Assembly (NCBI RefSeq): GCF_000308655.1
Contig: NZ_BAGC01000112.1
Coordinates: forward strand, 62,001 to 126,000
Direction: 5' to 3'
Length of the DNA stretch: 64,000 nt
Source of the DNA: Nocardia niigatensis NBRC 100131
GTDB taxonomy: Bacteria; Actinomycetota; Actinomycetes; Mycobacteriales; Mycobacteriaceae
Shown here: one piece after another, positions 26,313 through 34,771 of the stretch
Layout: every line of letters begins with the position of its first letter
How positions within the stretch are numbered: position 1 is the stretch's first letter
The notes under the pieces: generated by a model
What the model saw: the letters and a program-made list of their open reading frames with translations, nothing else
Database searches by the model: none
What the model was told of the DNA's origin: nothing
Made by a program: the position numbers and the translations under genes

Positions 26313-27503
26313 TTGTTCGCAGTGTCCGTCAGGGCGGTGGTCCTGGCTCTGAGCATCCTGACCGCGGGGGCGGTAGGCGCCGCCCCGGTGTCGGCTCAAC
26401 CCCTGTATCCCACGCAGGATTCCGATCCGTTCTACGCGCCGCCGGCAGACCTGGGCGCGCTCGCGCCCGGTGACGTGGTTCGGACGCGCAAGATCGATAC
26501 CGGGCTGTACGTGGGCACCGAAGGCTGGCAGGTGGCCTTCCGTAGCACCAATTCCCAGGGTCAGCCGATTCTCGGCATGACCACGGTACTGCTCCCGGCG
26601 GGGGTGTCCGACCCGCCGCTGGTGTCGTATCAGGCGCTCATCAATTCGCTGGGCGCGCAATGCAATCCGTCGCGATCGCTGTTCAACGGCGAGCTGCAGG
26701 ACGGGGTCGGCGCCATGCTGCCCATCGGGCGCGGCTGGGCCATCTCGCTGCCCGACTACCTCGGGCCGAATGTCGCCTACGGCGCGGCCAAGCTCAGCGG
26801 CATGGTCACCCTGGACAGCGTGAAGGCGGTCCGCAAGGCCACCGAGCTGGGGCTGGGGAAATCGCCCGTCGCCCTGGCCGGGTACTCCGGCGGCGGCATG
26901 GCGACGGCCTGGGCCGCGGCCATGCAGCCCGAGTACGCACCGGAGCTGAAGCTCGATGCCGTTGTGGCCGGGGGCATTCCGGCCGATCTGGAGCAGATGG
27001 CGCTCTCGCTGGGCTTCGAGCCGCATCCCGGTTTCGGCCTCGCCTTCGCCGCGGCCATGGGGCTGGAGCGCGAATATCCGAACCGCCTGCCGATCTCGGA
27101 TCAGCTCAATGAGAACGGCCTCTGGTTCCGTGAATTCACCCACGACGCCTGCCGTCGCTTCCTGCTGTTCCACGGCGCCTTCCGCAGCGCCGATCAGATG
27201 GCGGCGTCCAAGAGCCTGATGGACAGTCCGGAGGCGCACGCGGTGCTGCGGGAGAACAGCCTGCGCTACTACCCGGGTACGCCGGCGGTCCCGACCTACT
27301 TCTGGCAGGGGCGGTTCGACACGCTGACCTTCTTCGATCCGGTCGCCGAGGTCGCCGACCGGTACTGCAAGGCCGGCGTGCCGCTGGTATTCCGGCCCTT
27401 CGAGATCGCCGAGCACATGACCACGGCCGTCGCCGGCTTCGCCGACGCGTGGAACTATGTCGAATCGCGTTTCCGTGGGGACCCGGTTCCCGTCTCCTGC
27501 TGA
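26313..27503 (+). CDS. Secretory lipase (LIP family)
   Basis: A 396-residue secreted protein: signal peptide about residues 1-28 (VLALSILTAGAVGAAPVSAQ) and then a LIP-family lipase fold. The nucleophile is Ser192 in LAGYSGGGMATAW, the acid lies in FWQGRFDTLTF and the His in EIAEHMTTAV. Four cysteines could form two disulfides. The family hydrolyses triacylglycerol or lipid esters outside the cell. TTG 26313 is preferred (GAGGGA five bases upstream) over GTG 26322. Confidence 0.9.
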   Translation: MFAVSVRAVVLALSILTAGAVGAAPVSAQPLYPTQDSDPFYAPPADLGALAPGDVVRTRKIDTGLYVGTEGWQVAFRSTNSQGQPILGMTTVLLPAGVSDPPLVSYQALINSLGAQCNPSRSLFNGELQDGVGAMLPIGRGWAISLPDYLGPNVAYGAAKLSGMVTLDSVKAVRKATELGLGKSPVALAGYSGGGMATAWAAAMQPEYAPELKLDAVVAGGIPADLEQMALSLGFEPHPGFGLAFAAAMGLEREYPNRLPISDQLNENGLWFREFTHDACRRFLLFHGAFRSADQMAASKSLMDSPEAHAVLRENSLRYYPGTPAVPTYFWQGRFDTLTFFDPVAEVADRYCKAGVPLVFRPFEIAEHMTTAVAGFADAWNYVESRFRGDPVPVSC

Positions 27504-27704
27504 TAGATTGCTGTTCATGTGCTGGTGGCCATGACCAGTGTCGTATTCGTGCCGTTTTCCAATAGATCTCGAGTATTTCCTTTCTGAAACTTGCTCGGCA
27601 ACAGCCTTATTCCGGTACTTGTCAAGCCGAGTCTCATGGGTTACTTCTATATGGAAGCAATTAGCTGGTTCAATGCCGAACCATGTCTCAGGGAGGGATC
27701 CCGG
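27504..27704. other. AT-richer leader before the HypX-like gene
   Basis: About 200 bp with clearly lower GC (for example TATTTCCTTTCTGAAAC and TTACTTCTATATGG) than flanking genes. The frame of the next gene is open through part of it, but without coding character. It may hold the promoter or mark a junction with transferred DNA. Confidence 0.4.
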
Positions 27705-29390
27705 GTGCGAATTCTGCTGGTCGCCAGCGCCTTCGACAGCTTGACGCAGCGCGTCCGGACCGAGTTGTGCGAGCTGGGCCATCGGACCGGGGTCGAGCTC
27801 GCGCTCGGTGACGAACCGCTCCGCGCGGGGGTGGGGCGGTTCGCGCCGGATCTGATCGTGGGGCTCATGCTCACCGTTCCGATTCCGGCGGACATCTGCG
27901 CGCACCGGGTCGCGCTGGTCGTGCATACCGCGCCGGACGGGGATCACGGGCCGTCCTCACTGGATTGGGCCATCGGGACGAATGCCGCGCGCTGGGGCGT
28001 GACCGTGCAGCGCGCGAGCGGCGCACCGGGCGCCGGCCCGGTCTGGGCGTCGGAGTCCTTCCCGATGCGCCTGTGCGGCAAGAGCGAGCTCTACCGCACC
28101 GAGGTCGCCGACGCGACGGTGCGGGCGCTGCTGCGCGCGATCGGCCAGTTCGAACAGGGCGGTGTCGAATCGCTCGAAGCGCGCGCCGAACTGGCCGGAC
28201 TGCCGCATCCGGAGTACGCCCAGCAGTTCCGGCGCATCCACTGGGCGCACGACAGCACCACCACGGTGCTGCGCAAACTCCGTGCCGCCGACTCGAATCC
28301 GGGGGTGCTGGACGAGCTGTTCGGCGAGGCGTACTTCCTCCACGGCGGGCACATCGAGGATCGGCTGCGCGGGGCGCCCGGGCAGGTGATCGCCACCCGG
28401 GATGGCGCGATCTGCCGGGCGACCGTGGACGGCGCGGTCTGGATCCCGCAGCTGCGTGCCGCCCGGACGCCCGGCGGCGCACCGACTTTCAAACTGCCCG
28501 CGGCGACGGTGCTCGGTCCCGAACGACTCGCCGGGGTGCCGGACGTGCCGGTGAGCCCGTCCGACGCGGCCGTCCGCGTCACCTGGTCGGAGCTGCGCTA
28601 CTACGAATACGACGAGGTCGGTTATCTCGGCTTCGCGCACCCCGGCGGGGCGATGAGCACCGAACAGTGCGAGCGGCTGCTCGCCGCCTACCGGCAGGCG
28701 TGCGCCCGCCAGGTGCAGGTACTGGTGCTCGGCCCGGGCCGGGACTTCTTCTGTAATGGCATCCAGCTGAACGTGATCGAGGCGGCCCCGGATCCGGCGA
28801 CCGAATCGCTGCGCAATATCAACGCCTTCAACGACCTCGTCGAGGCCATCCTCACCACCACCGACAAGATCGTCATCTCGGCACTGCCAGGAAATGCCGC
28901 CGCGGGCGGAGTGATGCTGGCCCTGGCCGCCGACGAGGTCTGGTGCCGGGAATCAGTGGTGCTCAACCCCCACTACCGCCGGTCGGGCCTGCGCGGCTCC
29001 AAATACTGGACCTACACCCTGCCCCGCCGAGTCGGCGCCGCATGCGCCGACCGCCTCACCGCCGAAGGCCAGCCCATCGGAGCCCGCACCGCCGCCGAAC
29101 TCGGCCTGGTCGACCGGGTCGTCCCCGGCGACCCCGCCGAGTTCCGGACCTGGGTCCGCCGCGAGGCCGCCGCCCTGGCCGCCGCCCCCGACCTCCCCGC
29201 CCGCATCATAGCCAAACGAGTGCAGCGAGCCGCGGACGAAGCGGCAAAGCCCCTGGCCGCCTACCGCTCCGAAGAACTGGAGCATCTCAACCGCGAGGTG
29301 TTGAACCCAGCCTCCCCCTTCCACCGCCTCCGCCGAGACTTCGTCACCAAGTCATCCCCCCGAACCACCCCGGACCACCTCCTGGGGTAA
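27705..29390 (+). CDS. hypX: HypX/HoxX-like CO-ligand biosynthesis protein (formyltransferase-enoyl-CoA hydratase fusion)
   Basis: A 561-residue two-domain protein. The N-terminal half is a formyl-THF transferase-like domain (MRILLVASAFDSLTQRV, VHTAPDGDHGPSSLDWAI, GPVWASESFP, TTVLRKLRAADSNPGVLD, YFLHGG). The C-terminal half is an enoyl-CoA-hydratase/crotonase domain (GRDFFCNGIQLNVIEA, LPGNAAAGGVMLALAADEVW, NPHYRRSGLRGSKYWTYTLPRRVG). HypX supplies CO for the NiFe(CN)2CO site of oxygen-tolerant hydrogenases. GTG 27705 with GGGAGGG seven bases before it gives the family N terminus. No hydrogenase or hyp gene is nearby. At 29001-29003 a Lys codon stands where I recall a conserved Glu (GSEYWTY), and the loop looks one residue short. 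Confidence 0.9.
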   Translation: MRILLVASAFDSLTQRVRTELCELGHRTGVELALGDEPLRAGVGRFAPDLIVGLMLTVPIPADICAHRVALVVHTAPDGDHGPSSLDWAIGTNAARWGVTVQRASGAPGAGPVWASESFPMRLCGKSELYRTEVADATVRALLRAIGQFEQGGVESLEARAELAGLPHPEYAQQFRRIHWAHDSTTTVLRKLRAADSNPGVLDELFGEAYFLHGGHIEDRLRGAPGQVIATRDGAICRATVDGAVWIPQLRAARTPGGAPTFKLPAATVLGPERLAGVPDVPVSPSDAAVRVTWSELRYYEYDEVGYLGFAHPGGAMSTEQCERLLAAYRQACARQVQVLVLGPGRDFFCNGIQLNVIEAAPDPATESLRNINAFNDLVEAILTTTDKIVISALPGNAAAGGVMLALAADEVWCRESVVLNPHYRRSGLRGSKYWTYTLPRRVGAACADRLTAEGQPIGARTAAELGLVDRVVPGDPAEFRTWVRREAAALAAAPDLPARIIAKRVQRAADEAAKPLAAYRSEELEHLNREVLNPASPFHRLRRDFVTKSSPRTTPDHLLG

Positions 29391-29671
29391 GCGGTCACCT
29401 CACGGCGCTGCGAGCGTTCTCGGTAGTGAGCAGCTCGAGACGTTGCGCCAGATCGGCACGGCGTTGTCGGTCGTAGCGTCGTTGCCGCAGTTGACTTGGC
29501 GGATCAGCCCGGCCCGGCGTTCCACAGCGGGGCGCGCGACTGTTACCTCGAACTCCCGCATATGCGTGACGCCGGGATCGGGGGACCGAACGTCCCGGGA
29601 ACGATCCCGAAACCCGCATGCACAGCCCAACTTCCGGACCGCGCCTGTTCTGACGTGATCGACCTCGCCGG
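29391..29671. other. Intergenic region between convergent genes
   Basis: No recognisable gene. A minus-strand frame at 29395-29619 ends in a helical charged stretch (RYDRQRRADLAQRLELLTTE) that could be a remnant of something larger, but nothing identifies it. Confidence 0.3.
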
Positions 29672-32600
29672 TCAGTCGGCCAGTTCGGCCAGCCGGGAGG
29701 CGATTCCGGCTCGGCTGGTGAGGCCGAGTTTGCGGAGGATGCGGCCGAGGTGGTCTTCGACGGTGCGGGTGCTCAGGAAGAGCTGGGCCGCGATCTCCTT
29801 GTTGGCGAGGCCCTTGGCGGCGAGCTCGGCGACCTCGCGCTCCCGCTCGCTCAGCTTCGTCGCACCGGTGACCGTCCGGTGGCCTGCCAGCCGACGCTGG
29901 ACAGCCGTCGCGGCCCGCTGTAGTTCCGCGGCCCCGGCGGCGGCGAATTCGGTCCGCGCCGTGGCGATTCGGGCGGTGGCGGCGGTGAAGTCGCCGCGCC
30001 GGCCCGCGATCTGCGCGGCCACCAGCAGCGCCTGTGCGCGGAACACCGGCATATCGGCCCGTGCGTATGCCTCGGTGGAGACTTCCGCTGCGCGCTCAGC
30101 GGCGATGAGATCTCCGCGGGCACACAGGTATCCGGCCCGAGCGCGCGCTGCCGCCGCCAGTGCACCCGGCAACCCGAGGCGCTCGGCCGCGCTATCGGCT
30201 TGGGCGAGCAGGGTTTCGGCGGCGCTCAGGTCACCTCGATCGACTGCGTTCAGGCATGCGACGGAGAGCTCGGCCGCTCGCATGGGATGTAAGCGGTCTC
30301 CCGGTGCGGCGGCTTCAACCGGAGGCGCTACCCGTCCGGCCGGCTCGCGGTCGTTTCGAGGCGACTGTCCCGGCGAAGGCTCGGCCGGCGGTGGGCCGGG
30401 ATGTTGGTTCGTCGCTTCGATTGTTGTGGCCGAGGGCGTTTGGGAGAGCGGTTGTTGTGTGGACGGATCGTCGAGGTTGAGGCGGGCGGCGAGTTCGAGC
30501 AGGGCGGCGTCGACTGCGCTGCGCCACCAGCGGACGGCGGGGCGGGGGAGGGCGTCGAGGTCGCGCCAGCATTGGAGGACGGACTCGCGAGGTGAAGTTG
30601 CTTCCAGGACACGGAGTTTGAGGGCGGCGGCGAGTGGTGCGATGCCCGGATAGGCATAGAGTTCGGCGGTTTCGGTGGCGTCGTCGGCTGCGGCGAGGGC
30701 GTCTTCGTAGCGGCCCAGCTTGGCCAGGGAGTAGGCGTGCACCGTGAGGAGCTCGGGGAGGATGAAGCTGCGGCCGCGGCGGCGGCTGACCTTGATGGCA
30801 CGCTCGATGTGGGTGAGGCCGGTGCGCTGGTCGTCGAGGAAGTACGCCATCCAGCCGAGGGCGGAGGCGGCGTGCACGGCGTCGAGTAGCTGAGTGTCGG
30901 TGAGTTGTGCGAACTCTCGCTCCGCCACCCGGTAGTCGGCTGCGGCGGCATGCAGGTCCAGGCTGTTGAGCAAGCCCATACTGCGCAGCGTCAGCGCGGC
31001 AGCGCGCATGGCGGGATCGTGCACCGCTTCGGAGGCGAACAGCTGCCGAACCCGTTCCGCGCCTTCGCCATCGCGATTGTCCTGGATCTCCAGGATGGCC
31101 AACTCCAGCCGCGCGGGCCCGTGTTCGTGACTGCCCGGCCGATCGACGAGCTGCGTCAACAGGTTTCGCGCGCTGTCCACCCGTCCGAGAATCCGTTCAC
31201 AACGCGCATAGAGGAGAGTCGCTTCCACCTGCTCCGGGCCGGGAACCTCCTCGTTCCCCGGCAGCAGGGTTTCGAGCGTCTCCCGTGCGGACTCCGCGGA
31301 CCCGGACAGCAGCAGCGCCCGCCCGAGAAGGACACGAGCGGCAATCTCAGTGCCAGTGCCAGTGCCAGTGCCAGTGCCAGTGCCAGTGCCAGTGCCAGTG
31401 CCAGTGCCAGTGCCGATGCCGATGCCGGTGCCAGTGCCGGTGCCAGTGCGAGTGTCAGTGCCGGTGCCGGTGCCGGTGCCGGTGTCAGTGTCAGTGCCAG
31501 TGCCAGTGCGAGTGCCGATGCCGGTGCCAGTGCCGGTGCCAGTGCGAGTGCCGGTGCCGGTGCGAGTGCCGGTGCCGATGCCGATGCCGGTGCCAGTGCC
31601 GGTGCCAGTGCGAGTGTCAGTGCCGGTGCCGGTGCCGGTGCGAGTGCCGGTGTCAGTGCCGGCGCCGGTGCCATCACGAGCGATTGCGCTCGCACCCGTC
31701 TCTGACCGGGCAGCGAGGGCTGCGGCGATCCAGCGGGCGCTCGCGGCCGGAGCGGTGCCGAGGGACTGCTCTGCGGCGCAGAGTAGTTCGGCCGCTGCGA
31801 GGTCGTCGCGGCCGAGGGCGTGTTCCAGGTGGCGGGCTCGGGCGAGGACGGGTGCGCCGGAGGTGCGGAGTGCCCGGGCCGCGCGAGCGTGCGCGGCTGC
31901 CCGCCATCCGTGCCCGGCCAGGCGGTATGCGGCTGCGCGAACCAGGGGATGGCGGAAGCTCACCGTGCCCGCGGTGACGTCGACCCAGCCGCGGTGAGTG
32001 AGGTCGTCGATCGCCGTGTGGAGCTCGGCCGGCGCGACTTCGGCTGTGGCGCAGAGCAGTTCCACGTCGTCGGTGCTGCCGCAGACGCCGAGCGCCTGCG
32101 CTACCAGGCGCTCCCGGGCGGGCAGGTGGGCCAGCTCGGCCCGGATCGTCCGGTCCAGCGCCGTCTGATCCGCCACCGCCGCCAGATCCCCGGCGCTGAT
32201 CGTGGCATCGAAATCCGCCGGGCTGAGTTCGGCGAGCAGCCGCAGATACAGCGGATTGCCGTGTGCCGCCGCCACGACCCGAGTGCACCTGCCCGCGGGC
32301 AGCTTCGGGAGCAGCGACGCCGCTTCGGCATCGGACAGCGGCGGCACCGCGAGGTGCGCACTCGCGACACCCGGTGCGCGCAGTGCGGATACGAGCGATT
32401 GCGGGAACTGTCCGTCGCGATAGGCCAGCACGATCCGCACCGACTCCGGTCGCTGCCGAATGAGCAGAGCCAGTACGCGCAGGGAGTCGGCATCGACCCA
32501 GTGCGCATCGTCGATGACGAGCAGCGTCGGTGCGGCATCGAGTCGGCGCCGAATCCACCGGGCAGATTCCCGGATATCGGTCCCCGGGCCACTTTCCGTG

Positions 32601-32863
32601 CCCTCCGGTCGATCCGGGTCGCCGTCCAGTCGATCCGCGATCTCGAGCACGAGATAGAGCGGGGTGGGTTGTTCGTATTCGGCGCCCGCGACTATGACCG
32701 TCCGCCATCCGCCCGATTCGAGCCCGCACGCGAATTCCGAAAGCAGTCGCGACTTTCCGATTCCGGCGGGGCCTTCCACGAGGAATACGCCGCTGCCTCC
32801 GGGAGTGTGGCAGGCCGCGTTCAGGGCGGCGAGTTCGCGGGTGCGGCCGACGAATGGCTGGAT
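29672..32863 (-). CDS. Large LuxR-type ATPase regulator (LAL/STAND) with a (Gly-Thr)n repeat
   Basis: About 1063 residues. N-terminal FVGRTRELAALNAA and Walker A EGPAGIGKSR, Walker B TLLVIDDAHWVDAD, a helical mid-region with TPR-like repeats, and a C-terminal LuxR HTH (KLSEREREVAELAAKGLANKEIAAQLFLSTRTVEDHLGRILRKLG). This is the LAL/MalT-like architecture of signal-responsive activators. Around 31350-31674 the gene encodes roughly 54 Gly-Thr-type dipeptides from a hexanucleotide repeat. The start is odd: AAGGAG (32875-32870) stands six bases before ATC (32863), there is a stop just upstream in frame, and the first ordinary start (GTG 32779) is already at Walker A. The target is unknown; the neighbouring lipoprotein is divergent. 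Confidence 0.87.
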   Translation of the reverse strand: MQPFVGRTRELAALNAACHTPGGSGVFLVEGPAGIGKSRLLSEFACGLESGGWRTVIVAGAEYEQPTPLYLVLEIADRLDGDPDRPEGTESGPGTDIRESARWIRRRLDAAPTLLVIDDAHWVDADSLRVLALLIRQRPESVRIVLAYRDGQFPQSLVSALRAPGVASAHLAVPPLSDAEAASLLPKLPAGRCTRVVAAAHGNPLYLRLLAELSPADFDATISAGDLAAVADQTALDRTIRAELAHLPARERLVAQALGVCGSTDDVELLCATAEVAPAELHTAIDDLTHRGWVDVTAGTVSFRHPLVRAAAYRLAGHGWRAAAHARAARALRTSGAPVLARARHLEHALGRDDLAAAELLCAAEQSLGTAPAASARWIAAALAARSETGASAIARDGTGAGTDTGTRTGTGTGTDTRTGTGTGTGIGIGTGTRTGTGTRTGTGTGTGIGTRTGTGTDTDTGTGTGTGTDTRTGTGTGTGIGIGTGTGTGTGTGTGTGTGTGTGTEIAARVLLGRALLLSGSAESARETLETLLPGNEEVPGPEQVEATLLYARCERILGRVDSARNLLTQLVDRPGSHEHGPARLELAILEIQDNRDGEGAERVRQLFASEAVHDPAMRAAALTLRSMGLLNSLDLHAAAADYRVAEREFAQLTDTQLLDAVHAASALGWMAYFLDDQRTGLTHIERAIKVSRRRGRSFILPELLTVHAYSLAKLGRYEDALAAADDATETAELYAYPGIAPLAAALKLRVLEATSPRESVLQCWRDLDALPRPAVRWWRSAVDAALLELAARLNLDDPSTQQPLSQTPSATTIEATNQHPGPPPAEPSPGQSPRNDREPAGRVAPPVEAAAPGDRLHPMRAAELSVACLNAVDRGDLSAAETLLAQADSAAERLGLPGALAAAARARAGYLCARGDLIAAERAAEVSTEAYARADMPVFRAQALLVAAQIAGRRGDFTAATARIATARTEFAAAGAAELQRAATAVQRRLAGHRTVTGATKLSEREREVAELAAKGLANKEIAAQLFLSTRTVEDHLGRILRKLGLTSRAGIASRLAELAD
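31350..31674 (-). repeat. Hexanucleotide tandem repeat array inside the LuxR gene
   Basis: About 54 imperfect copies of a 6-bp unit (plus strand GTGCCA/GTGCCG/GTGCGA/GATGCC variants). The last dozen copies next to 31350 are nearly perfect GTGCCA. A 69-bp block is exactly duplicated 162 bp apart (31411-31479 and 31573-31641), showing expansion by unequal exchange. Unit length is a multiple of three, so copy changes keep frame. Confidence 0.9.
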
Positions 32864-33030
32864 CGCGCACTCCTTTCCGAGCGAACGGCCTTTAGGTCAG
32901 CCTAACTCGATGCCGCGCGGTCCTGATCGCCGCCCCGATCCCGTGGTTTCACGGATGCTGTGCGGCCGGGAAGCGGGTTGGGTGGTCCGGGTTCGTTCGA
33001 TTGCCGAGTGGGAGAGGTACGTAGCTTCAA

Positions 33031-33564
33031 ATGCAGATGAATTCGTCGAGTGCGCGGCGTCTGGTCCCCGTGCTCCTGACCATTGCCGCCCTGGCCCTGG
33101 CGGGGTGTTCCGCCTTGCAGAAGGGCGCCGATGTCGTCAAGGACGCGGGCAAATCGGATACCGGTCGCTCGAAGGTCGGCGATTGCATCAATGTCATCAA
33201 GGGGTCGATGATCGATTCTCAGACCGAGCCGGTGGACTGCGCGTCGCCGAAGGCGGTGTACCAGGTCGCCAAGGTGTACAGCAGCAAGACCGATTGCGCG
33301 TCCGACTACACCTCGTACGAGGAAACCCTCAACGGCACGTCCATGGCCTTCCTGTGCCTGGCCCCGAATTTCCAGCAGGGCGCCTGCTATCACGAGAGCA
33401 TGCTGACCGGCTACCAGTACGCCGAGTGCGGCACCTCCGAGGCCAGCTTCCAGGTTCTGACCCGCATCACGGGCCAAGCCGACGAGTCCCTGTGCGGCGA
33501 GGACGCGGACAGCGTGATCACCCTGGCCGACCCCCGGACCACCTTCTGTCTGAAGAAGATCTGA
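33031..33564 (+). CDS. LppU-like lipoprotein
   Basis: A 177-residue lipoprotein: signal peptide with lipobox ALALAGC (Cys26), then the LppU pattern VGDCINVIKG...VDCASPKAVYQVAKVY...CASDYTSYEET...FLCLAPNFQQGACYHESM, with a set of cysteines that would form disulfides, and a C-terminal FCLKK. The family is widespread in mycobacteria and nocardiae; function unknown. ATG 33031 or 33037. Divergent from the LuxR-type regulator. Confidence 0.85.
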   Translation: MQMNSSSARRLVPVLLTIAALALAGCSALQKGADVVKDAGKSDTGRSKVGDCINVIKGSMIDSQTEPVDCASPKAVYQVAKVYSSKTDCASDYTSYEETLNGTSMAFLCLAPNFQQGACYHESMLTGYQYAECGTSEASFQVLTRITGQADESLCGEDADSVITLADPRTTFCLKKI

Positions 33565-33579
33565 CCCCGCCAAGATTTC

Positions 33580-33616
33580 CCGACGCAGTGTCGGTAACAT
33601 CCCGACGGTGCGTCGG
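33580..33616 (+). promoter_or_regulatory. Two CCGAC-N5-GTCGG operators before the ABC operon
   Basis: CCGAC-GCAGT-GTCGG (33580-33594) and CCGAC-GGTGC-GTCGG (33602-33616), both followed by TAA, lie 22 bp apart and 34 bp before the permease start. They are the likely binding sites of the TetR that ends this operon. Confidence 0.65.
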
Positions 33617-33649
33617 TAAAAGTGTCCGGCGCCGGAAAAGGGAGTTCGG

Positions 33650-34771
33650 ATGTTCTTGGCGGTGCGCGAACTGTGGTTCGCGCGAGCGCGATTCGGGTTG
33701 ATGGCCGCGGTCGTCGCCCTGATCGCGGTGCTCATCGTGATGCTGGCGGGCCTGTCGTCGGGCCTGGTCGACGACGGTGTCTCGGGATTGAAGGCCATGC
33801 CCGTGGACGCCTTCGCCTTCGCGCCGAAGACGGAGACCGAATCGGCCTTCACCCGCAGCACGGTCGATGACGGACAGGTCGCGGCCTGGCGCGGCCGCGG
33901 CGATGTGGCCGATGCGGCACTGTTCGGAAACACGCTGGTCAATGCGAAGACCGGCGACGGAGTCGCGATCGATCTCGCGCTCTTCGGGGTCGAGCCGGGG
34001 TCGTTTCTGGCCCCGAGCCCGGCAGAGGGGTCCGGGCTCGGGTCGCCGGACGGCATCGTGGTCAGCCCGACCACCCTCGACAAGGGCGTCCGCATCGGCG
34101 ATGTGGTGATCATCGACCGCATCGGGACCACCATGCGGGTGGTCGGCGCGACCGCCGAACAGCGCACCTTCGGGCACGTGAACGTCGCCTATGTGCCGCT
34201 GCGACTCTGGCAGGAGATCCATGCCGGACTGCGGCCCGGCGACGTCGCCCGGCCGGAGATCTATCACGAGGCCAACGCCGTCGCGCTGCGCGGGCGAACA
34301 GGCGGCATCGACCTGGCCGCCGGCGACCGCGCCGCGGGTACCCATGCCATGACGTTGACGGCCTCGTTCGACGCCTCGCCCGGCTACTCGGCCGAGATGT
34401 CGACCATGACGCTCATCCGGGTCTTCCTCTACGCCATCTCGGCGCTGGTGGTCGGCGCGTTCTTCATGGTCTGGACGGTGCAGCGCACCCACGAGCTGGC
34501 GGTGCTGCGCGCGCTCGGCGTCTCCACCGGATACCTGTTGCGCGACAGCCTGATCCAGGCCGCCATCGTGCTGGTCGCGGCGACAGCCGTCGGGGTCGGC
34601 GTGGGCGTGGGCGGCAGCCGGTTCGTCGGCGGCATGCCCTTCGCGCTCGAACCCGGCGCGGTCGCGGTCGGCGCGGTTCTGCTGATCCTGATGGGCATGC
34701 TGGGCGCGGTGCTGACCACGCTGCGCGTCACGCGGGTCGATCCGCTCGAGGCACTGGGAGCGCAGCGATGA
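33650..34771 (+). CDS. FtsX/MacB-type ABC transporter permease
   Basis: A 373-residue permease of the FtsX-like family: N-terminal membrane segment (MAAVVALIAVLIVMLAGLSSGL), a large extracellular domain about residues 45-255 and three C-terminal segments (IRVFLYAISALVVGAFFMVWTVQR; AAIVLVAATAVGVGVGVG; AVAVGAVLLILMGMLG), ending in VTRVDPLEAL as usual for this family. The preceding GGGAG is a good ribosome site. The stop overlaps the ATPase start by ATGA. Probably exports or extracts a lipid, peptide or lipoprotein. Confidence 0.9.
   Translation: MFLAVRELWFARARFGLMAAVVALIAVLIVMLAGLSSGLVDDGVSGLKAMPVDAFAFAPKTETESAFTRSTVDDGQVAAWRGRGDVADAALFGNTLVNAKTGDGVAIDLALFGVEPGSFLAPSPAEGSGLGSPDGIVVSPTTLDKGVRIGDVVIIDRIGTTMRVVGATAEQRTFGHVNVAYVPLRLWQEIHAGLRPGDVARPEIYHEANAVALRGRTGGIDLAAGDRAAGTHAMTLTASFDASPGYSAEMSTMTLIRVFLYAISALVVGAFFMVWTVQRTHELAVLRALGVSTGYLLRDSLIQAAIVLVAATAVGVGVGVGGSRFVGGMPFALEPGAVAVGAVLLILMGMLGAVLTTLRVTRVDPLEALGAQR

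Noticed and set aside
29395..29619. Minus-strand frame as a transposase remnant
   Set aside because: Only a generic charged helix; no catalytic or HTH motif and no inverted repeats.
31285..31997. Plus-strand frames over the hexanucleotide array giving Pro-Val, Ser-Ala or Cys-Gln repeats
   Set aside because: Any frame through a 6-bp repeat without stops stays open. Only the minus-strand Gly-Thr frame is joined to conserved ATPase and HTH domains.
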